Shown piece by piece: positions 53,043 to 61,822 of a DNA stretch of 64,000 bases. The stretch is taken from NCBI GenBank assembly GCA_020026335.1, contig JAHHQO010000009.1, positions 40,674 to 104,673 on the forward strand, given 5' to 3'. Each line of letters begins with the position of its first letter. The stretch's first letter is position 1. Origin of the DNA: Alistipes sp. (GTDB lineage: Bacteria > Bacteroidota > Bacteroidia > Bacteroidales > Rikenellaceae). A program made the translations under genes and the position numbers. A model generated the notes under the pieces. That model had not been told where the DNA came from and searched no databases. It was given only the letters and a program-made list of their open reading frames with translations.

Positions 53043-53522
53043 TTACTCCTTGTAAATCAGTGCTACGGCCGAAACCGACACGCCCTCCTCTCGACCTTCG
53101 AAGCCCAGCTTCTCGGTGGTGGTGGCTTTCACCGACATGGCGTCCTTGTCGATACCCATCGTGGCGGCCAGCACCTCGCGCATCTTGTCGATGTGGGGGC
53201 GCAACTTGGGGCGTTGCGCACGAATGGTGCAATCAACATTTCCGATTTTGTAGCCGTATTCGGTCAGCAACGAGCAGGTGCGGCGCAGAAGAATCTTCGA
53301 GTCCATGTTCTCGAACTCCGAAGCCGTGTCGGGGAAGTGGAGTCCTATGTCGCCCAGAGCTGCCGCTCCGAGCAGTGCATCGCAGATGGCATGAATGGCC
53401 ACATCGCCGTCGGAGTGGGCGACAAAACCTTTCGAGTGCTCGATTTCCACACCGCCCAGCACAAAGCGCAAACCCTCCTTCAGGGCGTGTACATCATATC
53501 CGTGTCCTATTCTGAAATTCAT
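53043..53522 (-). CDS. ispF: 2-C-methyl-D-erythritol 2,4-cyclodiphosphate synthase
   Basis: Fifth step of the MEP isoprenoid pathway. 159 aa: zinc site D10-V-H12 in GHGYDVHAL, HSDGDVAIHAICDALLGA, the active-site strand GDIGLHFPDT, and NVDCTIRAQRPKL and ATTTEKLGFEGREEGV toward the end. Full length trimer-type enzyme. A TAACTTTG box (53553-53546, minus) may be its -7 element; it is divergent from pepD and the promoters interlace. Confidence 0.96.
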   Translation of the reverse strand: MNFRIGHGYDVHALKEGLRFVLGGVEIEHSKGFVAHSDGDVAIHAICDALLGAAALGDIGLHFPDTASEFENMDSKILLRRTCSLLTEYGYKIGNVDCTIRAQRPKLRPHIDKMREVLAATMGIDKDAMSVKATTTEKLGFEGREEGVSVSAVALIYKE

Positions 53523-53540
53523 GATTTGAGATGTTATATT

Positions 53541-53572
53541 TTTGTCAAAGTTATGAAATTTTTATATATTTG
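53541..53572 (+). promoter_or_regulatory. Promoter of pepD
   Basis: TTTG (53541-53544), 20 nt, TATATTTG (53565-53572). Confidence 0.72.
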
Positions 53573-53592
53573 CGAATAAACATTTTCAAATT

Positions 53593-55044
53593 ATGTCAGA
53601 AATAACATCTTTGAAACCGCGCCTGATATGGGAGCAGTTTGATGCAATTACCAAAGTTCCCCGTCCTTCGAAGAAGGAAGGCAAAATCATCGAATATCTG
53701 TTGGCTTTTGCCCGCGAACATCATATAGAGCATCAGAAGGATGCCATTGGCAATGTCGTGATGCGCAAGCCGGCAACCCCCGGTTACGAGAACCATCCTG
53801 CCGTGATTCTTCAGGCACATATGGATATGGTGTGCGAGAAGAATTCCGATGTGGAGTTCGACTTCGAGAACGACCCCATCCGCACCCGTATCGACGGTGA
53901 GTGGGTGAAAGCCGAGGGGACAACGCTGGGTGCCGACTGTGGTATCGGTATGGCTGCCGGACTGGCTGTCCTGCTGGACGAGGAGGCTGTTCACGGACCT
54001 CTGGAGGTGCTCTTCACCGTTGACGAGGAGACCGGTCTGACAGGTGCTTTCGAGCTGGGCGAGGATATGCTCCACGGCAAGTACCTCATCAACCTCGACT
54101 CCGAGGACGAGGGCGAGCTATTCATCGGCTGTGCCGGTGGTATCGACACCGTGGCTACTTTCCACTACACCATGGAGGAGGCTCCCAAGAACTATCACTT
54201 CTTCCGTGTCGATGTTTCGGATTTGATGGGCGGTCACTCGGGTGACGATATCGATAAGGGTCGTGTGAACTCCAACAAGACGGTAGCCCGTCTGTTGTGG
54301 GACGCCATGCACGCCTATGACCTCCGACTGAGCTACTTCTCGGGCGGTAACCTCCGCAATGCCATTCCGCGTGAGGCGTATGCCGTATTCGGTATTCCCA
54401 TCCGCTTTGTTGATGAGTTCAAGAAACACTACGAGATGTTCGCTGCCGACTTGAAGAGCGAGTTCCACTTCCGTGAGCCCAACTTCAAGATGACACTCAA
54501 CGATATGCCTCAGGTGGATGAGGTACTGGACGAGAAGACCCAGCGCGCGCTGATTAACGCCATCGTGGGTGTGCCCAACGGTGTCATCGCCATGTCGTTT
54601 GCCGTTCCCGGTCTGGTGGAGACCTCTACCAACCTCGCTTCGGTGAAGTTCGAGGAGGGCAACCGCATCGTCATCACTTCGTCACAGCGTTCGTCTGTCG
54701 AGAGTGCCAAGACTTATGTCATGCAGATGGTTGAGTCGGTATTCACATTGGCAGGTGCCGATGTTGTACACTCCGACGGTTATCCCGGCTGGACTCCCAA
54801 CCCCGAGTCGAAGTTGTTGGAGATTACCGTGGAGAGCTACCGCCGTCTGTTCCACACCGAGCCGAAGGTGAGAGCCATTCACGCAGGTCTGGAGTGCGGT
54901 CTCTTCCTGGAGAAGTACCCCGATTTGGAGATGGTGTCGTTCGGACCTACATTGCGCGGAGTTCACTCGCCCGACGAGCGTCTGGAGATTGCCACAGTTC
55001 CCAAGTTCTGGGATTTGCTGCTCGACACCCTCAAGAATTTGTAG
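53593..55044 (+). CDS. pepD: Aminoacyl-histidine dipeptidase (M20C, PepD type)
   Basis: 483-aa zinc di- or tripeptidase. Metal and catalytic motifs of M20: ILQAHMDMVCEKN (His, Asp), EGTTLGADCGIGMA (bridging Asp), VDEETGLTGAFEL (catalytic Glu pair) and NLDSEDEGEL. C-terminal HAGLECGLF and SFGPTLRGVHSPDE complete the site. No signal peptide, so it acts on peptides in the cytosol. Confidence 0.95.
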   Translation: MSEITSLKPRLIWEQFDAITKVPRPSKKEGKIIEYLLAFAREHHIEHQKDAIGNVVMRKPATPGYENHPAVILQAHMDMVCEKNSDVEFDFENDPIRTRIDGEWVKAEGTTLGADCGIGMAAGLAVLLDEEAVHGPLEVLFTVDEETGLTGAFELGEDMLHGKYLINLDSEDEGELFIGCAGGIDTVATFHYTMEEAPKNYHFFRVDVSDLMGGHSGDDIDKGRVNSNKTVARLLWDAMHAYDLRLSYFSGGNLRNAIPREAYAVFGIPIRFVDEFKKHYEMFAADLKSEFHFREPNFKMTLNDMPQVDEVLDEKTQRALINAIVGVPNGVIAMSFAVPGLVETSTNLASVKFEEGNRIVITSSQRSSVESAKTYVMQMVESVFTLAGADVVHSDGYPGWTPNPESKLLEITVESYRRLFHTEPKVRAIHAGLECGLFLEKYPDLEMVSFGPTLRGVHSPDERLEIATVPKFWDLLLDTLKNL

Positions 55045-55065
55045 TCAATCCTTCATTGACCATAC

Positions 55066-55102
55066 GACTGACAACCTCATACGGGGTTGTCGGTCTTTTT
55101 TT
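55066..55102 (+). terminator. Terminator after pepD
   Basis: GACTGACAACC / GGTTGTCGGTC stem with one G-U pair and a 7-T run. Confidence 0.85.
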
Positions 55103-55200
55103 ACGCATAAGGACAGGCTCGGTATGGGTAAATCATCGTTTTACAAGGGGTTGGAGAGGAGAAATTTGAGACAATATGACGGAATTTCGAGACTATTTCT

Positions 55201-55208
55201 TATATTTG
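55201..55208 (+). promoter_or_regulatory. -7 box of the outer-membrane barrel gene
   Basis: TATATTTG, 31 nt before the ATG; no clear -33. Confidence 0.5.
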
Positions 55209-55238
55209 TAGAAGCACCAATCATCGGATATATATCGT

Positions 55239-57656
55239 ATGAAGAGCCTTTTCACCCTGCTTGTTTTGTTCCTCTCCCTGGAGGTCGCGGCACAGACCTA
55301 TGATGACGAATATCGTCCGTATGACTATCCCGAGGAGGAGCAGCCGATGATTGAAACCGATTCCGCATTGTTCTACCGTGCCATTCAGAATACCGATGAC
55401 CAGTATGCACGCCTTTCGCTGTTCAACCTCCCCGATGTGGCGATTCGCCGACGGGGTTTGGACTACGAAGACGACTACTCCGTGCTGGGCGGTATGCACC
55501 TCAATTACCGTTATTCGGATATCCTGCGCCGCATGGGTGCCGAGGAACTGAAGGTGACGGGTAGCTCCTCATTGGCGGATGTGGCCATTGGGGTGGGGAG
55601 TGTCCGCCGTTGGAGATTTACTGATGCCCTGCCTTTGAGAATGTATCGCGCTTCGGTGAATTTCTCGGGACGCAATTACCTCACGGGAGCGAATTTCTCG
55701 CTGCAACGTGAAATCGGACGGTCGATGAACTGTTCCTTTGCCGTGGATGCTCGCACGGGACGCGACCTTTATATCGACGGGGTTTTCTCCAATTCGGTAA
55801 CGGCAGGCTTCCGTCTGAAAAAATCGCTGTCACGCAGGCACTCGCTGTCACTGCTGTGCATCTTGCCCCCGATGATGAGGGGAACGCGTTTGGCATCGGT
55901 GGAGGAAGCTTTCACGCTGACGAACAACCGCCTTTATAACCCTGCATGGGGTTTCCAGAACGGCAAGGTGCGCAATTCGAGGGTGTGGCGCGAGTTCGTG
56001 CCACTGGTGATGGGCGGTTACAGTGCCGAACTTTCCGAACTTACCCATCTCGATGTCACCGTGGGTGCGGAGGTCGGCATCCGCAAGTACAGCATGCTGG
56101 GCTGGTACGATGCACGCACACCCATGCCCGACAATTACAGATACCTCCCTTCGTTCGGTCGCGAGTTGGAGACCGAGCAGGCGTGGTTGCAGGGCGATGC
56201 GCGCTACACGCAAATTAACTGGGACGAGATGATTCTGCAAAACCGTATGGCAGGCGGACACGCGGTCTATGCGCTGGAGGACAAGGTCGAGCGCGTGACC
56301 CATCTCTATACGGGCGTGGATTTCTCCACCCGTATTGACAAGAAGCTGACGCTGAACTACGGTGTGAAATACACCCTCCGTGCTTCGCGCAACTATAAAA
56401 ATATGCGTGACCTGTTGGGTGCTGACCACATTATCGACATTGACCAATTCCTCATCGATGATGCCACCTACTCCTCAAAGTTGGAGAACGATGTTCGCCA
56501 TCTGCACCGCAAAATCCGCGAGGGCGACCGCTTTGGCTATGATTATCGCTTGCAGCGGAGCAGTGTGGCGGCCTATGTCGCTGCTGCATATCGTTCCAAT
56601 CGCTTGCGAGCCGATGTGTCGGCACTCTTGGGTGGTGATGCGGTTTCCCGCAAAGGATACATGGAGAAAGAACTCTTTCCCGGGAAAGGTTCGTGGGGGC
56701 GTTCGCGCAAGATGAAGTTCACACCCTACACACTGAAAATGGCAGTGGGCTGGGCTTTCTCTCCGCGTAACTATCTCGAATTCAGTGGTGCGGCAGGTCG
56801 CCGTACTCCCTCTATGGAGCATCTGTTCGTGCAACCGCTCTACAACCACCGCACGGTGGAGCGACCCCAAGAGGAACACTTCTACGGGGCGGAAATTAAC
56901 TATAAATATGTGGGACGCATGGCGGACATACGACTGACCGCCTATGCAACGGCACTCTATGACGGTACGCAGACGCGCCGCTATTTCGATGATTTGTCCT
57001 CCCAATTTTGTGATATGGAGGTGTCGGGGATTTCGCGTTCCTCGTTGGGTGTCGAAGTTGCCGCACATCTCTATCTGTCGTACCGCTGGCATATAGATAT
57101 GACGGTGGCTGGCTGTGTGAGCGACTATCTGCGCGATCCCGTGGTCACGGTGCTCTCCGATGTGGATAATGCCGTGATAGACAAGCATGCCGTGAGCCAC
57201 TTGGGCGATTGTCGCCCCGCTGATGTGCCACAGCTGGCAGCTTCTGCCGAGTTGAGCCATTTCGCCCGTCACGGCTGGGGCTTCCGCCTGTCGGCAGGTT
57301 ATGTGTCGGGGCGTTATGTCGAGCCTTCGATGGTACGGCGTACCGACCGCGTTGCCCGTGAATGCAGCGATGCTCCCGAAATACTGGAGCAGTTTATGCA
57401 TCAGGAGCGTTTGGAAGATGTCTTCACCTCGCGTGTCTCGGTCTTCAAGAGCTTCTATTTCCGACGTTCGCGCTTGACGGCCTACGCCATGATAAACAAT
57501 CTGTTGGGTGGAAAAGATGCTGTTTATCACGGTTTTGAGTCGATGCGCGTGCAGCGTCTGCGTGCCGGCAATCTCAACCTGTGGCGACCGCAGGCCACAC
57601 GTTACACCTACTCCTATCCCCGAATGTTCTACGTGTCGGTCTCCTATCAGTTTTAG
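55239..57656 (+). CDS. TonB receptor-like outer-membrane beta-barrel protein
   Basis: 805 aa. Signal peptide (MKSLFTLLVLFLSLEVAAQT, about 1-19). A short Asp/Glu/Tyr-rich segment follows (YDDEYRPYDYPEEEQP), then a region that looks like a reduced plug (LPDVAIRRRGLDYEDDYSVLGGMHLNYRYSD), then alternating strands to an aromatic C-terminus YVSVSYQF typical of outer-membrane barrels. Clear TonB receptor motifs are PSMEHLFVQPLYNHRTVERPQEEHFYGAEINYKY and INNLLGGKDAVYHGF. No CarboxypepD-like domain. Ligand unknown; it stands alone without a lipoprotein partner. Confidence 0.8.
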   Translation: MKSLFTLLVLFLSLEVAAQTYDDEYRPYDYPEEEQPMIETDSALFYRAIQNTDDQYARLSLFNLPDVAIRRRGLDYEDDYSVLGGMHLNYRYSDILRRMGAEELKVTGSSSLADVAIGVGSVRRWRFTDALPLRMYRASVNFSGRNYLTGANFSLQREIGRSMNCSFAVDARTGRDLYIDGVFSNSVTAGFRLKKSLSRRHSLSLLCILPPMMRGTRLASVEEAFTLTNNRLYNPAWGFQNGKVRNSRVWREFVPLVMGGYSAELSELTHLDVTVGAEVGIRKYSMLGWYDARTPMPDNYRYLPSFGRELETEQAWLQGDARYTQINWDEMILQNRMAGGHAVYALEDKVERVTHLYTGVDFSTRIDKKLTLNYGVKYTLRASRNYKNMRDLLGADHIIDIDQFLIDDATYSSKLENDVRHLHRKIREGDRFGYDYRLQRSSVAAYVAAAYRSNRLRADVSALLGGDAVSRKGYMEKELFPGKGSWGRSRKMKFTPYTLKMAVGWAFSPRNYLEFSGAAGRRTPSMEHLFVQPLYNHRTVERPQEEHFYGAEINYKYVGRMADIRLTAYATALYDGTQTRRYFDDLSSQFCDMEVSGISRSSLGVEVAAHLYLSYRWHIDMTVAGCVSDYLRDPVVTVLSDVDNAVIDKHAVSHLGDCRPADVPQLAASAELSHFARHGWGFRLSAGYVSGRYVEPSMVRRTDRVARECSDAPEILEQFMHQERLEDVFTSRVSVFKSFYFRRSRLTAYAMINNLLGGKDAVYHGFESMRVQRLRAGNLNLWRPQATRYTYSYPRMFYVSVSYQF

Positions 57657-57716
57657 TGGTGGCGAGAGGGGGACTTTGGCATTATTTCCCGTCGTGTTGG
57701 CCTTTTAGCCCTGCGA

Positions 57717-57748
57717 TTTGCGCGGTGCGGAATATCGGATTATCTTTG
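57717..57748 (+). promoter_or_regulatory. Promoter of TSCPD gene
   Basis: TTTG (57717-57720), 20 nt, TATCTTTG (57741-57748). Confidence 0.75.
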
Positions 57749-57773
57749 CACCGCACAAACAATCACATACATT

Positions 57774-58022
57774 ATGATACAGAAAATTTCACACACGTGC
57801 GTAGGCACGTGTTCGCGTCAGATTGACGTCGAGGTTGAAAACGGCGTAATTCTCAATGTCGTATTTACAGGCGGCTGCCACGGTAACACCCAGGGTATTT
57901 CGGCTTTGACCCGTGGTATGAAGGTCGAGGAGGTTATTGCTCGTTGCGAGGGCATCAACTGCCGCAACAAGGGTACTTCGTGTCCCGACCAGCTGGCACA
58001 GGCATTGAAGAAAGCGATATAA
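57774..58022 (+). CDS. TSCPD-domain protein (TIGR03905-type)
   Basis: 82 aa, almost entirely a TSCPD domain: HTCVGTCSRQIDVEV, FTGGCHGNTQGISALTRGM and the eponymous GTSCPDQLAQAL. The same domain is found at the C-terminus of class II (NrdJ-type) ribonucleotide reductases, where it may bind metal or DNA. Stand-alone copies are common in anaerobes; role unknown. Own promoter and terminator. Confidence 0.92.
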   Translation: MIQKISHTCVGTCSRQIDVEVENGVILNVVFTGGCHGNTQGISALTRGMKVEEVIARCEGINCRNKGTSCPDQLAQALKKAI

Positions 58023-58036
58023 GTTTCTGTCAGTAG

Positions 58037-58086
58037 AAAAAGCGAGGAGTCGAACTTGAGATATTCGACTCCTCGCTTTTTTTTTT
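58037..58086. terminator. Terminator after TSCPD gene
   Basis: 17-bp stem AAAAGCGAGGAGTCGAA / TTCGACTCCTCGCTTTT with a long T-run; also usable by the convergent gene. Confidence 0.9.
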
Positions 58087-58099
58087 GTTTCTATGGCAT

Positions 58100-58936
58100 T
58101 TATTCACCCAACAGCGTGACAGGCTCTTTTCTTATTCCGAAATTCTCGGAGAGTGCCTTAGCAAAGGGCGTATAGAATTGTCTAGCTCCCGTTCGGCAGA
58201 CCTTGACGCAGGCGCAACAACGTATGCACCGCGTGGGGTCGGTCTTCATCACATCGTCGGCATCGATGGCCTGCGTGGGGCATACATCGACACAAGCTCC
58301 GCAGCCGGCGCACATATCCCCATAGGTCTGGGGCAGGAACACCACGGGGTGTTCGGCCTGCTGTTGGCGGTACTGCATGATGAATTCTCCGAAACGCTGT
58401 AACGACTCCTGCGGGGAGGGTACATCTTTTAATCGGCTGACATCAACGGGTGCAAGACTGTCGGATGTCAGCTTCGCGGCAATCTCTTGTCCGAATTGCT
58501 CGGCACGGGCGATGTCCTCTTCATCGGGGCGGTCGGTGGCTATCGGGAACTCCTCGCTGCAATAGGAGTGTTCGCCGATGAAAGCTCCGGCGGCAACGGG
58601 TACAAATCCGCGTTGAGAGACGAATGCCGACAGCTCGTTGAGTGTATTTTCGAAAGCGCGGTTGCCATAGACTGCCACCAAAACGGCAGGTGTCGCATTG
58701 CCTTTCAAGTGCTCCATTCTGCGCAGGGCAACGGGTGCAACATGACCTCCGTAAACCGGTACGGCAAAGAGGGCTATCTCCTCATTATCAAGGCGTAACT
58801 CCTCGGCATCGGCGTGCGTCAAATCGTGGTGCCGGACGGCCGAGTCGGCAGCCATACCACGGGCAATGGCGGTGACGATTTTGCAAGAGGTGCCTGTGGG
58901 TGAGAAACAGACGGTGTGAATAGATTTTACTCTCAT
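58100..58936 (-). CDS. EFR1-type flavodoxin-ferredoxin protein
   Basis: 278 aa. An N-terminal flavodoxin-like domain (about 1-160) opens with the FMN phosphate loop FSPTGTSCKIV and has VPVYGGHVAPVA and VAVYGNRAFENTL. The C-terminus has two [4Fe-4S] ferredoxin motifs: CAGCGACVDVCP and CIRCCACVKVCR. It is an electron carrier of the EFR1/EFR2 class in anaerobes. Partner enzymes are not adjacent. Convergent with the TSCPD gene. Confidence 0.9.
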   Translation of the reverse strand: MRVKSIHTVCFSPTGTSCKIVTAIARGMAADSAVRHHDLTHADAEELRLDNEEIALFAVPVYGGHVAPVALRRMEHLKGNATPAVLVAVYGNRAFENTLNELSAFVSQRGFVPVAAGAFIGEHSYCSEEFPIATDRPDEEDIARAEQFGQEIAAKLTSDSLAPVDVSRLKDVPSPQESLQRFGEFIMQYRQQQAEHPVVFLPQTYGDMCAGCGACVDVCPTQAIDADDVMKTDPTRCIRCCACVKVCRTGARQFYTPFAKALSENFGIRKEPVTLLGE

Positions 58937-59010
58937 GGTATTGTTGTTTGTTGTGAGGCGTAAAGATAGTTAAATGTGGAGGTAAATGGCAACAAACTCG
59001 AAAAAAACAT

Positions 59011-59018
59011 TATCTTTG
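59011..59018 (+). promoter_or_regulatory. -7 box of cysteine desulfidase-family gene
   Basis: TATCTTTG, 32 nt before the ATG. Confidence 0.5.
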
Positions 59019-59049
59019 TAAAACATATACCAACTAAACGAAAACAGTT

Positions 59050-60345
59050 ATGCTTTCATCATCAGAACGTCAAGAGATTATTCGTCTCATCCATCGCGAG
59101 GTGGTTCCTGCCATCGGTTGCACGGAACCTGTTGCTGTGGCTTTGTGTACGGCGCGTGCTGCCGAACTTCTGGAAACCAAGCCCGAAAAGCTGACTTTAT
59201 ATCTGAGTGCCAACATTCTGAAAAATGCCATGGGTGTGGGTATCCCCGGTACGGGCGGTATGGTGGGATTGCCCATCGCCATCGCTCTGGGTGCCATTGT
59301 CGGCCGTTCGGAGTACCAGCTGGAGGTGTTGCACGATGTGACTCCCGAAGCTGTCGAGGAGGGCAAACAGTACATCAAGGAGGAACGTATCGACATCCGA
59401 CTCAAGGAAAATATCACCGAGAAGCTCTACATTGAGGTGGAAGCCGTGGGTGGAGGTCACTCTTCGAAAGCCATCATCTCGGGCGGTCATACCCACTTCG
59501 TCTTTTTGCAGCGCGATGAGGAGGTACTCTTGAATACCAATTGCGGTATGTCGGGGCAGGATCCTGCCGAGGAGGTCGTTCCGCTGACGATGCGCAGGGT
59601 TTGGGATTTTGCCATGACAACCCCCATCGAGGAGATAGAGTTTATCCTCGAAGCGGGCAAGGTGAACAAGGAGGCTGCCGAGGAGTCGTTCAAGAATGAT
59701 TATGGTCACTGCATCGGTCGCACACTGCGCCGTGAACGTGAACTCAAAATCATGGGTGACAGCATCTTCTCGCGTACACTGGCCTACACCTCCGCGGCGT
59801 GTGATGCACGTATGGCGGGCGCGATGATTCCCATCATGAGTAATTCGGGAAGTGGTAATCAGGGCATCGCCTCGACACTCCCCGTTGTGGTATATGCCGA
59901 TGAGACGGGAGCAACGAAGGAGCAGCTGGTGCGCGCCCTGACATTGAGCCATCTGACGGTGATTTACATCAAACAGAGTCTGGGTCGCCTGTCGGCACTC
60001 TGCGGTTGTGTGGTGGCTGCCACGGGTTCGAGTTGCGCCATCACTTACCTCATGGGGGGCGAATATCCCCAGGTGGTGGCAGCCGTGAAGAACATGATTG
60101 CCAACCTTACGGGTATGATTTGTGACGGAGCGAAGCCCAGCTGTGCCATGAAGCTGACCAGCGGTGTGAGCACGGCGATGATTTCGGCACTCATGGCTGT
60201 TGACGGTCACTGCGTATCATCGATGGAGGGCATCATCGAGGACGATGTTGACCGCTGCATCCGCAATCTGACGAACATTGGTCGCAACGGTATGCTGGCC
60301 ACCGACAGGTTGGTATTGGATATTATGACCCATAAAGCACATTAG
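59050..60345 (+). CDS. L-cysteine desulfidase/L-serine dehydratase alpha-like protein (UPF0597, CyuA family)
   Basis: 431 aa. The N-terminal motif AIGCTEPVAVALCTA puts C24 where the family places its catalytic/Fe-S cysteine. Other Cys clusters for the [4Fe-4S] site are SAACDARMAGAM, LCGCVVAATGSSCAI and CDGAKPSCAMK. Members break L-cysteine to pyruvate, ammonia and H2S (CyuA/YhaM). The glycine-rich GVGIPGTGGMVGLPIAIALGAI is typical. The gene for a histidine acid phosphatase begins 4 nt after its stop. Confidence 0.9.
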   Translation: MLSSSERQEIIRLIHREVVPAIGCTEPVAVALCTARAAELLETKPEKLTLYLSANILKNAMGVGIPGTGGMVGLPIAIALGAIVGRSEYQLEVLHDVTPEAVEEGKQYIKEERIDIRLKENITEKLYIEVEAVGGGHSSKAIISGGHTHFVFLQRDEEVLLNTNCGMSGQDPAEEVVPLTMRRVWDFAMTTPIEEIEFILEAGKVNKEAAEESFKNDYGHCIGRTLRRERELKIMGDSIFSRTLAYTSAACDARMAGAMIPIMSNSGSGNQGIASTLPVVVYADETGATKEQLVRALTLSHLTVIYIKQSLGRLSALCGCVVAATGSSCAITYLMGGEYPQVVAAVKNMIANLTGMICDGAKPSCAMKLTSGVSTAMISALMAVDGHCVSSMEGIIEDDVDRCIRNLTNIGRNGMLATDRLVLDIMTHKAH

Positions 60346-60349
60346 AAAT

Positions 60350-61624
60350 ATGAATTTTATCCATAAACTGGGGTTGCTGGCTCTCTTGCTGGCAACCCCT
60401 GCTGTTCAGGCACAGAACAACAAAGAGGTGTTGGCGGAGAATCCCGACCGTTACGGCGGTATCTATCACTCCTATGAGCACCCGACCACAGAATTGTCGA
60501 AAGCCCCCAAAGGCTACAAACCCTTCTACATCAGTCATTACGGACGACACGGCAGTCGCTGGCACTCCTCGTTGAGCAAGTATATGGAACCGTTGGCATT
60601 GTTGCGCAGTGCCGACAGTTGCGGTGTACTGACCCCCACAGGTCGCGAGCTGTTGCGCAAGGTGGAAATCGTCACTCGTGATGCAGACGGACGCTGGGGA
60701 GACCTCTCACCCCGTGGTGTCGGTGAGCATCGTGCCATTGCCGGCCGTATGTATGAGAATTACCCCGAGGTGTTCTCTACCTGTCGGGACAGGGAGTGTC
60801 ATGTGGAGTGCCGTTCTACGGTGGTGATTCGCTGTATTCTGAGTATGGCGGCTTTCAGCGAGCGATTGAAGGAACTGAACCCCGAAATAGAGGTGACACG
60901 CGAGGCAAGTCAGAAATATATGTACTACATGAACAACGGTAAGGGGCGCAACTACCAGCGTCCGAGAGCCGGTATCGTGGGCGACAGCCTTATTCATGCG
61001 TGGGTGAAGCCCGACAGATTTTTCTCTTCGCTGTTCACCGACAAGAAGTTCTGTGAGGAGAGAATCGACGACCCCCAATATATGATGTACAAGTATTATA
61101 TCCTGGCGTCAATCTTCCAGGATGTGGAGTACCTCGGACTCTCGATGTTCGATGTCTTTACCCGTGAGGAACTCGAAGCGTTGTGGAGTGCGGAGAACGC
61201 CTACCGCTACATGACCATGGGTCCTTCGCTCCGTTTCGGTGATATGATTATGGCAGATGCGCGTCCTCTGCTCCGCAATATTGTGGAGACTGCCGATGAT
61301 GTGGTGACAGGCAAGCGCGATTTGTCGGCATCTCTGCGTTTCGGACACGACTCAACGATTGTGCCGTTGATGTGTCTGATGGGCATTGACGATTGCGCCT
61401 ACCGCGTCTTTGATGTCAATAAGATTGCCGAGGGTTGGAACTTGTCGATGACCACTCCCATGGCGACCAACCTGCAACTTATATTCTTCCGTCACCATAA
61501 GACGGGCGATGTGATTGTCCGCATTCTGCACAATGAGCACGATGTGAAGGCACTGCCCGTGGAGGGGGCTCCGTTCTATCGTTGGGCGGATTTGAAGCAG
61601 TATTTCCAAAGTCTGTATGAGTAA
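60350..61624 (+). CDS. Secreted histidine acid phosphatase
   Basis: 424 aa with signal peptide LALLLATPAVQAQN. The branch 2 histidine phosphatase nucleophile motif is R66-H67-G68 in SHYGRHGSRW; the proton donor motif is HD in RFGHDSTIVPLM (about residue 336). The length and the motif RHGSRW fit acid phosphatase/inositol phosphate phosphatases (MINPP or phytase-like). MINPP enzymes proper carry HAE at the distal motif, so HD here argues for another branch. Periplasmic phosphate-ester hydrolase, substrate not assigned. Confidence 0.88.
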   Translation: MNFIHKLGLLALLLATPAVQAQNNKEVLAENPDRYGGIYHSYEHPTTELSKAPKGYKPFYISHYGRHGSRWHSSLSKYMEPLALLRSADSCGVLTPTGRELLRKVEIVTRDADGRWGDLSPRGVGEHRAIAGRMYENYPEVFSTCRDRECHVECRSTVVIRCILSMAAFSERLKELNPEIEVTREASQKYMYYMNNGKGRNYQRPRAGIVGDSLIHAWVKPDRFFSSLFTDKKFCEERIDDPQYMMYKYYILASIFQDVEYLGLSMFDVFTREELEALWSAENAYRYMTMGPSLRFGDMIMADARPLLRNIVETADDVVTGKRDLSASLRFGHDSTIVPLMCLMGIDDCAYRVFDVNKIAEGWNLSMTTPMATNLQLIFFRHHKTGDVIVRILHNEHDVKALPVEGAPFYRWADLKQYFQSLYE

Positions 61625-61658
61625 AGGTGGGGTAGTAGAATTCCCGATAAAAAATAGT

Positions 61659-61694
61659 ATTACCACATGACTGCCGAGGCGGTCATGTGGTAAT
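61659..61694 (+). terminator. Hairpin after the acid phosphatase gene
   Basis: ATTACCACATGAC / GTCATGTGGTAAT, an almost 16-bp perfect inverted repeat; only a weak T-tail (ATTATT). Confidence 0.55.
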
Positions 61695-61768
61695 TATTGA
61701 TATGATGAGTTTATAGAGGATTTGTAGAGATGGTAGCAACCTGTCTACGTTTCGAATAGTGTAAGAAA

Positions 61769-61806
61769 CAAAAGAGCTGTCAATCATCAGATTGACAGCT
61801 CTTTTA
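61769..61806. terminator. Bidirectional terminator before sulfatase
   Basis: AAAAGAGCTGTCAAT / ATTGACAGCTCTTTT stem with a 6-nt loop; A-run left and T-run right. Confidence 0.88.
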
Positions 61807-61822
61807 ATTTTGTGAGACAAGG

